Shown here: in pieces, positions 1 to 13,217 of the stretch
Numbering within the stretch: the first letter of the stretch is position 1
Layout of the letters: every line of letters begins with the position of its first letter
Assembly: GCA_036872755.1 (NCBI GenBank)
Contig: JAVHNS010000008.1
Coordinates: 248,001 to 312,000, forward strand
Source of the DNA: Orbilia blumenaviensis
Taxonomy: Eukaryota > Ascomycota > Orbiliomycetes > Orbiliales > Orbiliaceae
Direction of reading: 5' to 3'
DNA: 64,000 bases
The notes under the pieces: generated by a model
Seen by the model: only the letters and a program-made list of their open reading frames with translations
Told to the model about the DNA's origin: nothing
Databases searched by the model: none
Program-made: the position numbers and the translations under genes

Positions 1-1616
1 ATCCTTGCATAAATTGCTCGCGCCGTCTACGATTTGAAGTTGGGTTTCGGTTGCCAACCGCATGTACAGCCGTGCCATTCGTTTGCTCTAGATCCTATGC
101 TTGATACAGATACATTGAAGCGCTGTATGTAGGGGACCCACCGCCTCGACGATTGCACAAATCAAAAGAATAAACACATCTGCCGCACCTGTCTCGTCTC
201 TCGAAACATGAAATATTTAATAGATGCAAGGGTCTCGCCTGAGCGCGACCACAAATCAAATGTTGCAGCAGGCCTGGCCCGGGGCGACAGGAAGGCACTC
301 TTGTGACAGGCCTGTTTATAAAAGACCTTAATTGATGTCTTATGATCTTCAGTTTTGAAATTAGTTCTTCAATCTCTCCAGCTAACTTCGAAACGTTCGT
401 TAAGCTCGTGTGAAAACGACGGTTGATATCTCTTGAGCCTGATTCGTCGATGGCGCCTGACAGAAAAGTAAAATCAACTTCGGGTTAGCATCCTCACATT
501 TAGCACTTAGCCTGGGTTTTGTCAAAAAGTGTGGTTGATCAGCTTAGGACCACGCGCTGCACGTTTTCTTCGAACCACTCCTTATTTAGCCTTAGCACGC
601 ATGTGTAGAACCTTTTTCAGTCTGGAGTACGAGTGTGCCGTGTCCACCGTGCATACCGATAAAGTGTTTATTTCTCCGGCGGCCGCTATGCCTATGCACC
701 AGCGAGCGAAACGCCGGCCAAAACGTTGAACGCATTTCATTGCATAGAGAGACTATCTTTGGCTAGTGTCGATTTCCAGACGTGAATAAAATCGTACTTG
801 CATAGATGTTTTTTATTTTTATTTTTTTTAATGCAGTAATGCAGCTCTCTTGACCTCTCTCACAGTCGGGAACAGCTTGCATGGGCTAACTCGTTGATCT
901 GTGGGGGGAACTGTTGCTTTTTCCCTCATTTTCCAATTTCGTCCCCTCGCCTCGCGCGCAACCTCAACGGCGGTGGGAAGTTACATTGGGAAATCATGAT
1001 CCGCTTGATCCACTACGAGGCTTGTGGAGTAGGGCCCGGAATCGTGTCTGTCTGCTGCCTGAAGCTTTTCCATGTTGTCGAAAGACAGCCAATTCTAAAT
1101 GTTTCAAACCGGGGGCTGTAACCGATATTTGAGCTGCTTGTTGATTCGACTCGACTCGACTCCCAACGCACATTTCACATGGTGTGTTTTGGACTAGGAC
1201 CCTCGGCCAGCTGAAGTTGGACGGACTTAGTAGCACCAAGAACTGGTGCTGGTGATGGTCTTGATTTGATCAGGTTTGGTAGATCGATCCGGTAGTCTAG
1301 ATTCTGGGGCGGCGGCCGGCAGGTCCCCTGGGAGGCACCGCGCACCGGTTCCACTCCTTCCGAGGCTGGGCGCTGGGTGTACGGACCTTTCCCGGAAGCA
1401 GTTCTTGGGTGCGGCAAGGAGGAAGCAAAAAAGTTAAGTCCTACGGGGGCGCTCTTGCATTGCAGCTTTTTGCTAATCATAATTTTGAGCATTCGCCTAT
1501 CTGTTGGTCGCATTTTACATGGCATCCGCAAAAGAAAAACAGGAAAAGAACAGGAAGCGTTTTTTTTCCCCTTCACTTATCGATTCAATTAATTCACGCC
1601 TGTTCCCCACCGAGAA

Positions 1617-1632
1617 GTGCGTGCGTGCGTGC

Positions 1633-1692
<60 letters not shown>
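1617..1692. repeat. GTGC/GT microsatellite
   Basis: A short GTGC-type repeat runs directly into an uninterrupted GT dinucleotide array. The array creates artificial His-Thr or Val-Cys open frames on both strands that should not be annotated as genes. Confidence 0.97.
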
Positions 1693-1693
<1 letters not shown>

Positions 1694-4600
1694 TGGATGT
1701 GAATATGTATCTGCGTGTATGCGCATACATAATTAAGTATGTACCAAGTATCATGTATACCAGAACGGCCGAGAATACCGGTATACCACATTCCTACAGA
1801 CAGACATCCACTAAAGCATCGGAATCGCAATCGGGCTGACGGAGCCCGTCTGCCAATTAGGATCCAGACTTGCCAAATAGATGCGATTAAGTGAGATACT
1901 TACAGTGCTTTCGTATCGGGATTTCGTGGTGTGGATTAATTGCCTTCGAAGCAGTGGTGTGCGTATACTAGACAGACAGAGCTGGTGCCATGCATTCGAT
2001 ATCCATTTAGCGTCCTGTCAATCTTTCGACACGCAGCAGGCTAGACCAAGACAGCAATTTAACTGGCCATTTGGCAGCGTCACAGATCAAAGACATATTC
2101 GAGGCGACGGTTTTTTCCTCGCCTTTCTGGGTATGCATGTTTCGGCTGAAGACACCATATTCCTCGCCTAGTCGACGTGTCGGCTGACCATTGCTACCCA
2201 TTCTGTCGGTGTCGATGCCGTGTCTTTGCGAATGAGATTTGCCTTCAGGAGGGGCTCGTACTCTACGCAAGTACCTCAGCCATCCCATACATCTACCGGA
2301 TCTAATATCCTTAGTGTGATGAGTTTGTTTATCCAAGGAATCGATCCCTTATCAACTATACCCCCTATCGTGTATCATCCCACTGTCTCATTGCTCAACG
2401 CTTATCCATTCAATTGCAAAACAAATATGGCACCTATCCGCTTTGGCTCTAGAGACAACCGGAGGAAAGACATAATTACGTTTTTGAATCCTCGTCATTG
2501 AATCTGGTAGCCCTGTCGACAGTTCCGTGCATCCTTGCCTTGCACACCTCCTTCTTAAACTAGAAACAACAAGCGGCAGAACTGACCACGGGTGATCCTT
2601 TCTTCGTTATGATTCGTATATTCTACGGTGTTTACGATTAAAAACTTGATCGCTAGAAACCGTAACGGCCGGCCGATATGAGACAATATCGGAGCCCCAA
2701 GCGTTGAGTTCTTGGGGGAGGGGATTGGATTTCAGCCGGACATTCTATCGACGGCCTGTAGACGTCCCCGAACACTGGATCATAACCCAGACAGCCTTCC
2801 CCGAACGTGAACACCCAGTATTAAATATAGCAAAGAGACCCCCAAAGGCTTGCGCAAGGCTTAGCGGAAGGGATTCTCAACACATTTCTGACCACTCGGT
2901 GACCAGCTTGTTCGAGTCTCGAGGGGGGTGGCTTCACGATCGCTCTGGAAGATTTCCTTGTGTAGATACGGCGGCTGGTTGGTCCCATATGGTGTCGAGT
3001 TAGAAGACAGGTGCTCAATAGCCCACCCCTAAATCAAAGGCGGGGGTGTAGTATGCGTATTGGGTTATCTTGTCTCACCACCGCATCTTTCGAAGGGCGG
3101 CGTTATGCATGTGCATATGTTAACATTTTTGGATTAATCAATTGATCGGTTGACCGGCTTTCTGAATTAACAAAATGGACCTATTTCTGGCACAAAAATT
3201 GAGTCGTGAAGCTCGCAAGCTCATTCTTCAGCCGTCCAAGAGCACCGGACTTCAAGCAGGCTGCGTATTAGAGGACTGTGTTAAGACATCATTGTTTCGA
3301 ACCTGATCCGAAATAGCATCCGAGAGAGAAGCCTCGAGGCCATGGTTAATCTGTTAGCGGCCGATGGGAAGTAGTAATATTGGAGTAGGGTATTCGAATA
3401 CCACCCAAGCCCACATGATAGATTTCATGCTGAAACCATAGTCTCCAACCATTAATGTTACCTGATGTGCCCTTTCAGCATCTTGCAACCGACAAATCGA
3501 TATTTCTAATCACGATGGACGTCACAAGCTGTTCGTGCAACATTCCACCGAAGAGGGGGAACCTGTTCCATTCTCCCATCAAATTCTTCTAAATCGACCA
3601 CACCAATACGCAAATGCACTCGTCTATCGTGTCGATTTGTAGACCGGTTCGGGACAACAACGACTAGGAACCCATGATATTAGTTTGTTGGATTTCATGC
3701 TTAACCACCTTGCAGCACAGCTCGGCTTTTGTTCTTGGATATTACGTTTTACTTGGACATTTCCCGCGGAAGCCGATGGAAAAACCGGAACTAAACACCT
3801 ATTCTCGCGAAAATATGGCATTTACCGGTATACTACTCAGTGTAAAGCCCCCGTTGACGATTTCGCTGGTACCGAGAATTCGTGCCGTATTGTCGACATA
3901 AAATCTGCGGACATCATGCATCACCGGTATTGAATCGATACACCAAACCCCACCACACCTGGTTCCCGAATACACTCTCCGAGAGCTGGCTTATGGGTCT
4001 CCATGACCTCTTCCCGAAGTGCTTCCTCGCCCGAGGGGCTCCAGTTAGTCTACCGCGTTATCTTGATACTCGGGTGGTTTATACCATGGATTCAATTCAG
4101 AAGCTGAAGAAATTTGTCAGCCCCTCGAGCTCGCAAATCTGCAGGAGAATAGCGGGGTTAAGCCATTATAGCTAAACCATTTGTCATATCGCCTCCTAGA
4201 GATATCGGCAGTTGCTCGCTTCATCGCATTTTTCGATTATATTTCCGACTATTGTCTCGAGTCTCGGCCTTGCTATACTAGCGAACACCGAGTATTCTAC
4301 GGCTTCTAAAACAGACCCACATCGCTTGAGCTGAATAGTGGATCTCGCCTTTCTCATGTATGTTGGTACCATGGTAGTCTACCATCATATATCTTTTTGA
4401 GGTAGATTCTTAGCGGATCGATCGAGACTTTCATCGGAGCTAACTAAACCTCTGTGTTATTCGATCTAGTGATATATCCAGAGAGCTCGTCAGTTCAAAA
4501 TCGAAATACTAGTACTATAGCTATCTAGCTACCATACTGACTCGAGTCAGCACGAATATACCCCTTAATTATTCTGATCACATGCCTTTAAATACAGTGT

Positions 4601-5435
4601 TCAATTGATGAAGCTAGGCAACCTGAGACACTGCATCTCAACTCTCTAGATCGCAGATGTAGCTAAAACCCCCACAGAGTTTAGCTTCGCTCTCAGCCGA
4701 CCTTCCAATTCTTCTCTTTTATTATTTTATTACTTTTTATTTTATATATTCCTTCGAGTTTTCCAAACGTTAAGGCCGACGAAAACAGAAGTGTTAAACT
4801 CCGTAGGTAGACCCCTCAAAAGGAGGAATCCAAGATCGGTACACATCCGCCAATATTTCTTGGGTACTCCACTCCCCACGATCTAGATCTTTGAGCTAAT
4901 GTTTCGACTTAGAAAAAAAAAAAAAACCGGTCAATAAACCCCTTCCTCTCTCCATATCTCTTATTCAAGCGCTCGCAAGTGGCTTAGTTAGCGCTCTACG
5001 TCAGAGGCTGGAGCTCCGCTCGTCCTAAGAGGACTTAAAATTTAATTTACGAACCCTTTTTAGCGGGAAACCCGCAACAAGGGAAATTCCTGTTCGTCTG
5101 ATTTGTTGTTTTTCCGTCGCTGCGAAAAACCCATTTTATTTTATATATTCAGGATATATCTCCGAGCCGATGCGGGTGCTTGCGCTTTTGAGGTTTTCCC
5201 TTTCCGCTTTGGAAACATTCAAGATCAGAAAGGAACTCTTAGTGACTTTTGGATGTTAATTTCTATAGGGAGAGACAATAAAAAGTCAGGGCGTCAAAAA
5301 ATGTGCCCGGGTGCCCGAGACTTCGAGGCGCTCTAGTTAGTCCGCCCTGAGCGAGTACTTCTTTTCTAGCTTCCTGCGGCTTGGAATGGGCCTTTTGCAT
5401 TGACGCACGATCTTTTGCTTTTGAAAATGAAGACG

Positions 5436-5452
5436 AAAAAAAAAAAAAAAAA
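5436..5452. repeat. Poly-A run (17 bp)
   Basis: A homopolymeric A tract inside the gene-free left part. Another A run lies at 4913-4926. There is no adjacent target-site duplication or open frame that would make it a retroposon tail. Confidence 0.9.
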
Positions 5453-7610
5453 GATTACTTCGGACGGGCTCTGGAAGATTAACCACATGGGGTACATACA
5501 CAGTCGGAGAATTTCCAGATCTTCGAAGGCGCTGCATCTTCCAAAGGGATAGGCTTCCGTGTCAATCCGGGTCCCCGTAAAAAAAAAAAAAGCCAGACCT
5601 AGTGCGCTGCTGCAAGCTGCAAAGCAAAGCACAGCAAGTAGGGTGCATTTCGCGCATACTTGTGGATACATAGAAGAAAAGGATCCAAATTATTAACTGG
5701 GCACTTGCATTTGGATCTTGCAGAGAAGTTCCGAAAATACACTCCCATATCGCCAACCCTCGTCCCAAGCAGCTGCCAAACTGTACTGTTAACTGTAAGT
5801 GAGGTTGATCCATTTCCCTTTGCTAATCTAGTCTGATCGACGAAGAGTAAGCTTCATGGGAGGATAAGGCTACCCATGTCTGCCTACGGAATAAGAAAAT
5901 GTGACTTAGTATATTGCATTTACTTAGTATACTCCATTGGGGCAGGACGAGACGAGACGACGAAAACCCGACTCCAACGGCTCCAGGAACCCAAAACCAA
6001 TGACACAAAAAGTCCTTAGTACTTACACACATATAACAGGCCACCGATCTATTCTTCCTTTTTTTGTTTCACCGGAAGACGGTTTGATCGTTGAGTTCAG
6101 ATGAGACATATGGGGTGCGCACCGTATTGTCGCGTGGTATAGGGAAGGGGCGTTCCAATGGCGTTGCCTCCGAAAATCCTAAGTTCGCACCTAAGCCCAC
6201 ATAGGAGTTCATGAGACCTGTAAAATGTTGAAAATGTTCCGCATCTCCGTTTCTTTTCTCCAGTATTAATTCTCGCTCGTTCGGCACGCGGGGAGGGGGA
6301 AACCGGACCACAGATGCGAAGAAGAGAGAGAGAGAGAGGGAACACAGGTCTATCCAGCCCCAGCAGGCTTTCGGGCGTTAATCGACGGATCGGTGGCTTC
6401 CACGACGTTAGGTGTCTGCATAAACCACCAAGCCACTACTTTATACCTACCATTTAATTGGTAAATTGGTAAATATAGGCAACATGCCTCTGCCTAAAAC
6501 CGAACCTTAACGAGTTAACCGATTTTAAAGGGATATAATATACCGTACTGCAGCAGAAACAGCGGCCTAGGAAATAATATTCCTGGAGCTATAACCGTTG
6601 GCGTTGGGATATATACACATATACACATATGCACATATATATAAGCTAACGAGTATATATGCATGTGACGGGATACTAAGTTTATGATATTATACTATAT
6701 TATAGTAAGGGTTATTATATAGCTTTAAATTTAAATTTGTTATCATCATCATCGGGTCGAACTCCAACCTCCTCGAACACTTACTTACTTTACTTACTTA
6801 CTTGGACACTTACAGAAAACGAACTAGAAAAAAGGGAAAAAATAGTGATTTTTGGATCCTTGGGCCTGCAGCCAGAATCATCTATATTTCCTATTTCCTA
6901 CGACCGCCCATAAAATTTCCTGCCCTTCCGCGGACGTATGTATGTGTAAAAAAAGAGAGCTTGGAGGGGAGGAGGGTAAGCTCCTGTACCCGCCAAATGC
7001 TACTTAGTCCTATGTATAAAGTACGTTTTATAGGTGTATATATATGTATCAAGTTGAAGCCCGATTGGCGGACAAAGGGGTGCTTCGTAGAATATGGGAG
7101 TAGCGTGAGCGGGAAGCAGTCGAAGGCGGCTAAGCGAAGCGAAACTAAGGCAGCTTGCAACTGCATGCATGCTTTCTTTCCCCGGGGCGTCAGTTCTTTT
7201 CCGAAAGAACAAATAATCCATAAGAAACGTTAGAGTCTGTAGTAAGGTAGGTAGGCACAGTAAAGCCTTTGTATCGTAAAAGCAGAATAATAGAAGAAAA
7301 AAAATCTTTCATGTTCCCAGAAAACGACATTTGAAGAAACGAAGAGAAAAAAGTATGAAAAGGACATTTCTCCGTAACACTCCTTAAACCCAGAAAATTA
7401 GAATCAGAAAAGATTAACAGAAAGTGTTCGAAGTAGTGAACACAGAAACAAGTATGGTGAAGAAAGAGTAGTCCACACACTCCATATCAAACAAAAAAAG
7501 AAGACCCGAGCAGTAATATGTGACAGTAACCAACCCCCCAGACTAAGAAGAAAAAATGATACCATGCATCCAGCAAAAAAGAAAAACAAGAAGAATAAAA
7601 GAATCATGTT

Positions 7611-10600
7611 CTACAAATCTATATCCCCCTTCTCGCCTTTTGCCCACAAATCCCATGCTCTCCAGTATCCTTCCTCGAGGCTTCTAACCCACCCCTGAGT
7701 ATCAAACAATGCGCTCTTCCACCTCCCCATAACAAGTGTCTTCCTCATATCCATCAACTCTCCTCTTCCTACACCGTTTGCGTCATAAACAAGACTACCA
7801 GCAAGCTCTACCGCTCGCTGCTCATACAAATCCTCGCTATCAACTACAAGTCTTTCTGCAACCTGCTTTTCTTGCGGAGTTGCATCCGTAGGCACCGAGG
7901 AGCGGACAATGCTTGCCGCGATCCTGGAACACATTTTATATTCGTGTCGTGGGAAGGTGAGAAGTGGGCTACCGCTCCATAGGACATCAGCGGCCGTAGT
8001 ATGAGCGTTACACTCTGGCGTATCGAGGAAGAGATCACAAACTCTGGCGCGGGAGATATGCTGATCCTTTGCGGCAACGTCGGTGAAGATGATCCTACTG
8101 GCGACCTCTTCGCCTGCCCAGAGTCTTGCGAAGCGAAGGAGGTTGGCTTCTCCTAGGTCTGGGAAACGAAGGAGCCATAGTATGGCGTTGGGGACTTGCA
8201 TCAGAATGCGAAGCCAAGTGCGGAAGGTAGTAGGTTCGATCTGTAAACGTCATCTATTAGCAAAAAGTTCTAGACATTGAAAGTGAGGTAATCGGGTTCT
8301 TACCTTATAGAGCTGATTGAAATTGCCGAGAATCACTTTATCGTCGCCCAGCTCAGGGAACAGAGCCTTTCGCATCTTCCAACGTCTTTCCTGCTCATCC
8401 TTCCACGCCAACTGGCCGTCTTTGGAGTCAGGTGAACTTTGTTTGTGGTCTGTGCAGAAGAAAGTATTCTTTGAGTAAATAACGTTCTCCGCGTAAATCC
8501 ACTCGCCTTCCTCATAATCTTCACCTTCCCACTCCTCAACCCCACCCCTCTCTTCAAGATCCTCAAAGCTAGCAGTTCTACCCCACGGTCGTAGCATATT
8601 CTTGGGAACCGCGGTTTCATCGGCGTAGATATAATCACACCACTCAGCACCGAGCGTTCCCGCGAAACCCATGAAGCTCATCTGAAGGGGCGCCGGTTTG
8701 GCGGCGAATACCTCATTCCTCGCCCCGCGGGTAAATCCGTTCAGATTGACGAGAATGTGAACACCGTCGTCCTGGATTTGTTTTACGAGTTTATCAATGC
8801 TCCACGTGCTTGCGTCTCGGAATACTGGGGCTTCGTATTCGATTTTACGGCGATGTTGGGAGCCGTCGCTTCCCGAGGTTGCGTAGCAGAATGCTTTTAC
8901 TCGCTTTGGGTCGTGGAACCCGAATACGGACTGCATGAGATGGGCAAGGGGGTGGTTGTTGAAGTCAGATGAGACATAGCCAACATGAAGAGCCGGTGAG
9001 GGTGGTCGCGGCGGTCGGGCAACAAGGCGTGACAACCACGGAGCCTTGAGCGTGGAACAAGAGATCCGTAATCCATTTCTCTGGGATATCATCCTGACTT
9101 GAGAAACCGACAAGGGGCATGTAAATGTATGAAACGGCAAGACCGTAGGAGCATTCGGCACGGACAAAGCAGCGGGGACCATGGGTCTCCGGTACTCCTC
9201 TTCCCGCTTTGTAACCCTTTCGACATATAGGTCTTGGTACCATCTCCAGACGAGTTTCTTGGAAATACGTTCAACGAGCTGTATAAGCCTTGCGCCTTGC
9301 CAGCATTTCCCTTTCCAACTCTCGAGCATGGCTCTGAACCGGGTTTTTCGGCCTTCGCTCCATGGTTTCCCATCTGCCCGTTGTGCATCCCCTAGGAGTG
9401 CTTCTACAACAGCAGGACTGAAGACTCCCTTGCCCCATTCCCTACCCTCGCCGAGCTGTCTCTCCACGATTTCCACAACCTTCTTCATCCATCCGCCGGG
9501 GTCTTTGCCTCGGGAATCAATCAACCTCCCATCAGACCCGACATGCCACCTATCAACCTGATCCCCAACTACCCCTCCCCGGCTAAGCCAATCACAGACA
9601 CTATTCAACGCGTTCGCGAGTCCACAAACCGCCTCCGCAAAATCAGGATTAACCTCAACAGCGCGTTTATAATACCTAATAGCGTCGGCCACATGTCCCT
9701 GATCCTTCACCGCATTCGCTAGATTCGCCAACGCGATGTCAAACCGTCCATCACAGTCTACGGCTTGCTCATACATCTTTATAGCACCTGATAGGTTCCC
9801 CATGTCCTTTAGGAGACTACCCAAGTTTGTGTATAGATGTGCGTGTCGAGGATCCAATTGGAGGCCATAATGGTAGTACCCGAGTGCGAGTGCGACACCA
9901 CTTCCTGGGGCTAACCCGGGGATTTGGGGGAGGTGACTGATTGGGTACACGACTGATAGTGGCGATGACTGCTGCACACTGGCGAGTAGGATACCAACAT
10001 TATTGGCAGTCGAAGGTGAAGGATGTAGAGCAAGGGATAGGTAATAAAGCGCAAGGATATCACGGACGCTGCTTGCCGCCTTGCCAATTTCTTTACCGGC
10101 GGAAATAGCATCCTGGTAGATCTTTGCAAGGGACAACAACGAATTGCTAGTAGTGTTAATAGCAGCTTTCCGTGCCGGTCCTACATGAACGTGCTTTAAG
10201 CCTGGGAGGTCTCCGTGCGGTGGGAATAGCAGTCTGGCGGTTCTTAGAGCACGGTCAGGGTTTAGGAGCAGGGGATCCCTGGAGTTCCGGATTATCCCGC
10301 TGCCTGACATGCCGATTGCTTCTTCGACGGCGATTGATAGAACGTCTAGGATCCTTCGGATTAGGCCTTCGATTCCTTCCTCGGGGCTCATTAGGGTTCC
10401 TAATAGCACTGCGTGTTCAAAGGCTTTGGCTGCTTGAAGGTTCTGTCCGAGAGAGTATAGCATGTTTCCTTTCGCGTGGATAAGTTGTAACAGCCTTCCG
10501 TTCTCTGCGGGTGGGATGATATACATCGGCGCCGAAGAGCCCATGTTCACAACCCCACCGCCACCAGTAGAGCTTGACGAAGAACCCCTAGAGACCCCGC

Positions 10601-13217
10601 GATGCTGTGAAAAGTAGTCCATATCCTGCCCAGTAGGCGATTCATCACCAGGAGGAGAACTCATCGAGATGACTCCATTAGATTCATCCGTTGACATTGA
10701 GTCCACAGAGCAATTCCTTCCCCAGAGTGGATCCTTGACCGTTTGTCTTCTGATCGAATCCTCAACGAATCCAATCCAGTTTACCGCCTCCATAGTCCTC
10801 TTCTCGGAACATAAGAGCGAGACGAGGTGCTCGACTGCTTCGAAGTATGCTGGTCGAGTCTTTACGGCCTGAACCCAGAACCTCTCCGCTTCTACTTTGT
10901 TGCCCATCCATAGCGCCGTTGATCCAAGATTTGTAAGGGCCTCAACATAGACAGGATCAATCTTGAGTATCTGTTCATACCGAAGTCGAGCCTTCTTAAT
11001 ATCGCCGAGCGCATAAGATAAACACCCGGCAAGAAGCATACCCTCCAACCACGTCCAGTTATCCTCTGCGCACTGTTTCTCCAACATCTCCAACGCTGCA
11101 TTCGCAACATGGATTGGTTGGGGTAGAATACTGGGTTGCAAAGTAATCGGGGACCCTGTCGGGCTGGCTTGGAAGCCGACTGCTCCTCCCGGTTGTTGCT
11201 GTGGTATTTGTTCATACCTTGGTTGGTACATTGGTGGATCAGCTTTCAAGATTCTGACATCAGGATGCTGTCGACGCCGCATGTCCGCTAGACTAGTCAT
11301 ACTAGAAGCACGGTGCTGGGGACCGAATCGTCGGTTGATCGGTAGCTGTTGTTGTTGTTGCATCATACCCTCGACCTGCTGAGGTGGTGTGCTCCTTGAA
11401 ACCACATCCTGGAGACTATTCAACCTTCTGCGTTTCGACGCACCATTCTCAACTTGTTCACCTTGCGTCAGGGTAGAATCGTAGCCTCTAACGCCTCCGA
11501 TGATGGGTAAAGCGTATGCTTCCCTGGCGCCTTTCATACCACGGCTTCCTCCTGCTCCTGCCATTGCTGTTGGGTCTGAGAAATGTCTTTGTAGTTCTGG
11601 ACGGCCGGTGTATAGCCTGGCGCCGTTTCTCCAGATACCACTCATCATGCTTTTGGTTGTCAATCCGATGTGTCTGGGTAGAGGCTGGATCCGGAATTTT
11701 CCGTTGCTGTACATTGCGTTTTGTTGCTGTTGTTTTAGACTCATGAGTTCGACGTATGCATCATTGCAGTAGACTAGCATCACATCTCTTGACATATCCC
11801 TCTCTCGCTCTTGAGATTTGGGGGACAGGGGAGGTTGGAAGGGATTTCCTGGGGTGATGTTTGAATTGATGGTGGTTTGGGTTTGCTGTGGTAGATGCAA
11901 ATTCCCAGCTGGCAGGTTGGAAAGTGGATAAGCTGGCTGCTGGCGAAGCCGCTGCTGCTGCTGCAGCATCTGCATTGGATGAGGATTGATGAATCTTCGA
12001 TAGGGAATGGGAGCATCCATTCCAGCTCCCAGTATGACAGAAGGCGACCAAGCATTAGCCGGAGAGTTAAACCCCAGAACCGCGGGCATCGGTCCACCAT
12101 CTTGAACAAGCGCTCCAAGCTGAGGATACGAAAATGCCATGGGGTGTTGATTCGAGATGACTTGAGGAAACTGCGGGATGGGGTTTTGCATAAATGGGAT
12201 ACTCCCATTATGTCCCTGTTGGAATGTCGCGAATGTCGGTGTCATTGATTGGCGTCTTTGGAAATCCATTGGTACAGGAGTCGCGTTATTGCTCCTGTTA
12301 GGAAATGCAGAATCATCAACTGGTTCGTGTTGAAGGGGTAGTAGATTGACGTTGATGCTTCCGGGGTACTGGGCTCCAACAGATGCGGCTGGTATCCGAC
12401 TTAAGTCTGTAATCTGGGGCATCGTTCCAGCATTAAAGAACTGCTGCTGTTGCCGCACCGGCCCGCTCGCATTAACCATTCCAGTAGGAGTCGGTATCGG
12501 TACTACTGCGCCCGTAGGAGTCAGAGGCTCACTCATATCCCCAGAACCCCCACTACCAGAAAACAAATTCGCTGCCATAGATTGTTGCTGTTGTTGGAAT
12601 GTAGTTGTGAGATTGTGAAGAGCCGCCATATTACTCGGCATCATTATCCCGGAATTCGCGAGAAGGATGTGTTTTCTAGGTCGTCCTACTATTGTATCGT
12701 CCGCTCCCTCAAGTTGCACGATACCGCTGCCACCGGGAAAATGTATTGGTGGAGCGGCATCGAACCCACCAATAACCATGCCACCGCCAGGGGTCTTCCT
12801 TCGTAATAGTGTTTCCGCAGGTGTAGGCCGCGATGGTAGAGGAGATGCATATAACATCGACTGTCGGTTTCGTTCAATAACATTGCTGTTCGAGATATTT
12901 CCAACAGCAGTTCCAGCTCCAAACCCATTCCATCCTCCCACCACCCCTCCCCCTCCACCCTCCACCCCCACAGACGTATTCTTCATATTCGAAAAGGCTC
13001 GTTGTACAGGTGTTTTAGGAGAATCCATTCGCTGTGCGGAACCCGATTGTGGATTAACGTTAATGTTATTCGTAGAGAGTGGGGTAGTAATATGTCTGTT
13101 TCTAACGCCGTGCGGTGTCTGTGCGCCATAGCTGGGCTGGAACGGAGGAAGTAGCTGGGATGAGGAGTGTTGGTGGAGTGCTGGTGGCTGCTGCTGAAGC
13201 AGGGAACCGAATGACAT
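7611..13217 (-). CDS. O-GlcNAc transferase (GT41, TPR protein)
   Basis: Two exons (13217-8304 and 8240-7611) separated by a 63-bp phase-0 intron (GTAAGA...CAG) encode 1847 residues. The enzyme transfers GlcNAc from UDP-GlcNAc to Ser/Thr of cytosolic and nuclear proteins. Residues 1 to about 690 are low-complexity and rich in Gln, Asn, Pro and Met. TPR repeats lie around 700-790 and 1115-1210. The GT41 catalytic domain begins near residue 1411 with HVGYVSSDFNNHP, holding the conserved His1422 and His1426. The UDP-binding FNQLYK motif ends in the key Lys1638, the last codon of exon 1, and the second catalytic lobe carries ECNAHTTAADVLW with His1718. The protein is longer than animal OGT (about 1050 residues), mainly because of the N-terminal extension. 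The start is the first ATG of the long frame. The assignment is firm, but how much of the N-terminus is translated is less certain. Confidence 0.95.
8241..8303 (-). other. Intron in the OGT gene
   Basis: The donor GTAAGA follows the codon for the UDP-contacting lysine of FNQLYK, and the acceptor is TTTACAG. Removing the 63 bp joins the FNQLYK motif to I-E-P-T-T-F, restoring the sequence typical of all OGTs. This fixes the splice at base resolution. Confidence 0.95.

Larger units (their letters stand above)
1..7610. other. Long gene-free region
   Basis: I see no supportable gene on either strand. Open frames are short, low in complexity and without recognisable domains. The longest (6802-7233, + strand, and 1175-1576, - strand) lack family motifs and look like chance frames. 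The stretch holds a GT-type microsatellite near 1617-1692, A runs at 4913-4926 and 5436-5452, a small hairpin near 5063-5076, and a run of TTAC-type repeats near 6779-6812. It lies 3' of the O-GlcNAc transferase gene. It may be degraded repeat DNA, but I could not identify an element. Confidence 0.6.

Noticed and set aside
1409..1839. Frames encoding Val-Cys or His-Thr runs
   Set aside because: Product of the GT microsatellite on both strands.
4970..5045. tRNA-like string (GTGGCTTAGTTAGCGC resembles an A box)
   Set aside because: No matching B box or cloverleaf at the right distance; cannot be folded into a tRNA.
6802..7233. 143-codon frame on the + strand
   Set aside because: No recognisable motif and overlapping equally open frames on the other strand; looks like chance.
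12667..13131. 154-codon frame on the + strand
   Set aside because: Antisense shadow of the OGT N-terminal coding sequence.
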